From CAWJFP01 sp963842155 (GTDB taxonomy: Bacteria > Pseudomonadota > Alphaproteobacteria > JACZXZ01), in assembly GCA_963842155.1 (NCBI GenBank), contig CAWJFP010000035.1:124001-188000 (forward strand): 64,000 nucleotides of DNA, in the 5' to 3' direction. Position 1 is the stretch's first letter; each line of letters starts with the position of its first letter. Below are positions 62,701 through 64,000 of this stretch, piece after piece. The position numbers and the translations under genes are program-made. Under the pieces are notes generated by a model, which was not told the origin of the DNA, did no database searches, and saw only the letters and a list, made by a program, of their open reading frames with translations.

Positions 62701-63954
62701 TCAGATCGGCCGCATCTCCGCCTCGTGCGCGCGGGGAAGCGCCAAAGGTCCCGCATAAAGCAAAGCGAAGAGCGCGAAGGCGCTTGTCCAGGCGAGCCCG
62801 GCCAGTGCGAGCAGGCTCATATACTGCGCCCCGCCCAAGGGAGCGGCGAGGCGCAGCAGGGCCGCCGCCGTGATCAGGAGATAGATCGCGCGGGTGCCCG
62901 GCCCGGCGAGGAGCGGGCGGCCCGTGTGGCCCAAGGAGGCGCGCGTCATCACCGCGAGCGTCATGGTGCCGATCGCGCCGACGGTCAACGCATGCAGCGC
63001 CGTGGTCCGCGGCAGCAGGGGAAAGAACCCGTCCGCGGCCAGAAGCAGGAAGCCCAAGGCGAGCCAGCCATAGCCGAGATGCAGGATCCAGACGAGAGGC
63101 TCCCGCCGGGTCGCGATGCCGCGCCAGCGCAACAGGCGAAGACCGAGCGCCAGGCCCGCCGCAAGCTCGGCCCAAGCCGTGGCGCGCGCCTCGGGCGCGG
63201 CCGTCCAGGCAAGCAAGGCAAGTGCGGTCACGATAAGGGCCGCCAGATCGAAAGGCCCGAGGGCCGCTGGCGGCGGGACATCGTTCCTCTCCTTGGCGAG
63301 CCAATTGCGCGTGAAGCTCGGGACGATGCGGCCGCCAACGATCGCCATCAGCATCAGAAGCGTGGCGAGGCCGAGACGGTCGCCGAGCGCGGCCGTGGCT
63401 CCGGTCGCGCCGACGGCCTCGAGATGAACCAGCAGATTGCCGGCGAAGAGGAGCGCGGCCGCGAGCAGCATCGGCAGATTCCGCCAGTTGCGCCCCGCCA
63501 AAATCTCGCGCCCGACGGCACAGGCGAAGAGAAGCGGGAAGACAAGATCGAGCAAGGCGGCCGGTGCCGCGCCGATGCCAGCGGAGAACAGCACGGCCAA
63601 GCGGCCGAGCGCCCAAAGCGCGGCCAGGATCATGAGCGGGCGGCCCTGCAAAGGCATGCGCCCCGTCCAATTGGGTATGGCCGTGAGGAGGAAGCCCGCG
63701 ACCGTGGCGCCGCCATAGCCGAACACCATCTCATGCATATGCCAATTGGTGGGCGGCAATGCGCTTGGGAGCGCGAGCCAGCCGGCATAGACGAGAAGCC
63801 AGAGCGGCAAAGCGAGCGCCGCCCAAACCGCCGCGAGGAGGAAGAACGGGCGGAAGCCGGCGGAAAAGAGGATCAGGCCCTGATGGGCGCTGTAGCGCGG
63901 AATGGCCATGGCGGCTCGTTTCGGCCGGACGGGGATCGACGCCGGCACCTGCAT
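62701..63954 (-). CDS. nnrS: NnrS-family haem/copper membrane protein
   Basis: 417 residues with about twelve hydrophobic segments. NnrS signatures: LILFSAGFRPFFLLAAVWA, PTNWHMHEMVFGYGGATVAGFLLTAIPNWTG, GRIVPSFTRNWL and LHALTVGAIGTMTLAVMTRASLGHTGR. Linked to nitric oxide and nitrosative stress metabolism in denitrifiers and others. An in-frame ATG at 63909 is an alternative start. Convergent with kdpE, 18 bases apart; no denitrification gene is in the window. Confidence 0.93.
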   Translation of the reverse strand: MQVPASIPVRPKRAAMAIPRYSAHQGLILFSAGFRPFFLLAAVWAALALPLWLLVYAGWLALPSALPPTNWHMHEMVFGYGGATVAGFLLTAIPNWTGRMPLQGRPLMILAALWALGRLAVLFSAGIGAAPAALLDLVFPLLFACAVGREILAGRNWRNLPMLLAAALLFAGNLLVHLEAVGATGATAALGDRLGLATLLMLMAIVGGRIVPSFTRNWLAKERNDVPPPAALGPFDLAALIVTALALLAWTAAPEARATAWAELAAGLALGLRLLRWRGIATRREPLVWILHLGYGWLALGFLLLAADGFFPLLPRTTALHALTVGAIGTMTLAVMTRASLGHTGRPLLAGPGTRAIYLLITAAALLRLAAPLGGAQYMSLLALAGLAWTSAFALFALLYAGPLALPRAHEAEMRPI

Positions 63955-64000
63955 CCATCTAGGTCCACCCGCCGCGCGGGTCCAGCATGGGGTGGCGCCG

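Overview
The window is GC-rich and densely coded. It looks like chromosome of an alphaproteobacterium, probably Hyphomicrobiales-like. The grounds are the HisKA_2 'EIHHRVKNN' kinase, the alphaproteobacterial cobC/cobT/cbiB set, dapD-dapE, DUF2783, the kdp operon with a 27-residue leader peptide, and pervasive 4-bp ATGA/GTGA overlaps. This is judged by eye, with no database search. No CRISPR array, insertion sequence or prophage was seen.

Layout. 0-3 kb: end of a YeiH-type transporter, a small Cys protein, def-fmt-truA. 3.3-6.7 kb (minus): HAD hydrolase, dapD, dapE, membrane protein. 7-10 kb: ArsB-like transporter, then two 2OG-Fe(II) oxygenases, the second being AlkB. 10-14.7 kb: a signalling cassette of a histidine kinase with three nearly identical tandem PAS domains, a hybrid kinase and a single-domain response regulator. 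15.0-33.2 kb: a catabolic-looking locus built around coenzyme F420. 33.5-34.0 kb: two tiny basic proteins and tRNA-Thr(CGT), whose 3' end is duplicated. 34.2-38.1 kb: a 4-hydroxybenzoyl-CoA-reductase-like molybdenum enzyme. 38.3-41.5 kb: cobT, cobC, cbiB. 41.5-50.1 kb: methyltransferase, glycosyltransferase, pssA, psd, LysM protein, two c-type cytochromes, LOG protein, icd. 50.2-52.3 kb: arsR-arsI-arsC-aquaporin. 52.4-54.3 kb: DUF2783 protein and FAD monooxygenase. 54.4-62.7 kb: kdpFABCDE with a KdpE-type box. 62.7-64 kb: NnrS.

The most interesting region is 15.0-33.2 kb. Leftward from a central promoter run pxpB, pxpC, a GntR/UTRA regulator and a three-gene molybdenum hydroxylase whose [2Fe-2S] subunit is fused to a CoxG-like domain. 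Rightward run pxpA, an F420:NADP reductase, cofE, cofD and one 1027-residue protein fusing CofC, CofG and CofH. A convergent operon holds a luciferase-like (probably F420-dependent) oxidoreductase, a two-subunit CoA-transferase and a PLP enzyme. Palindromes related to TGTCCTA-N4-TAGGACA sit before the molybdenum hydroxylase and before the PLP-enzyme operon. A half-matching site lies between pxpB and pxpA. I infer one regulon, probably run by the GntR protein, that degrades a lactam or N-heterocyclic compound using F420 made on site. The substrate is unknown.

Caution on sequence quality: seven otherwise convincing genes (fmt, truA, a membrane protein gene, dapE, alkB, the CoA-transferase B subunit, the PLP enzyme) plus the FAD subunit at 34.2 kb carry eleven frameshifts between them. 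All eleven are net +1 insertions and all lie in the first 36 kb. This looks like sequencing or assembly error rather than decay, so these genes are annotated across the breaks.
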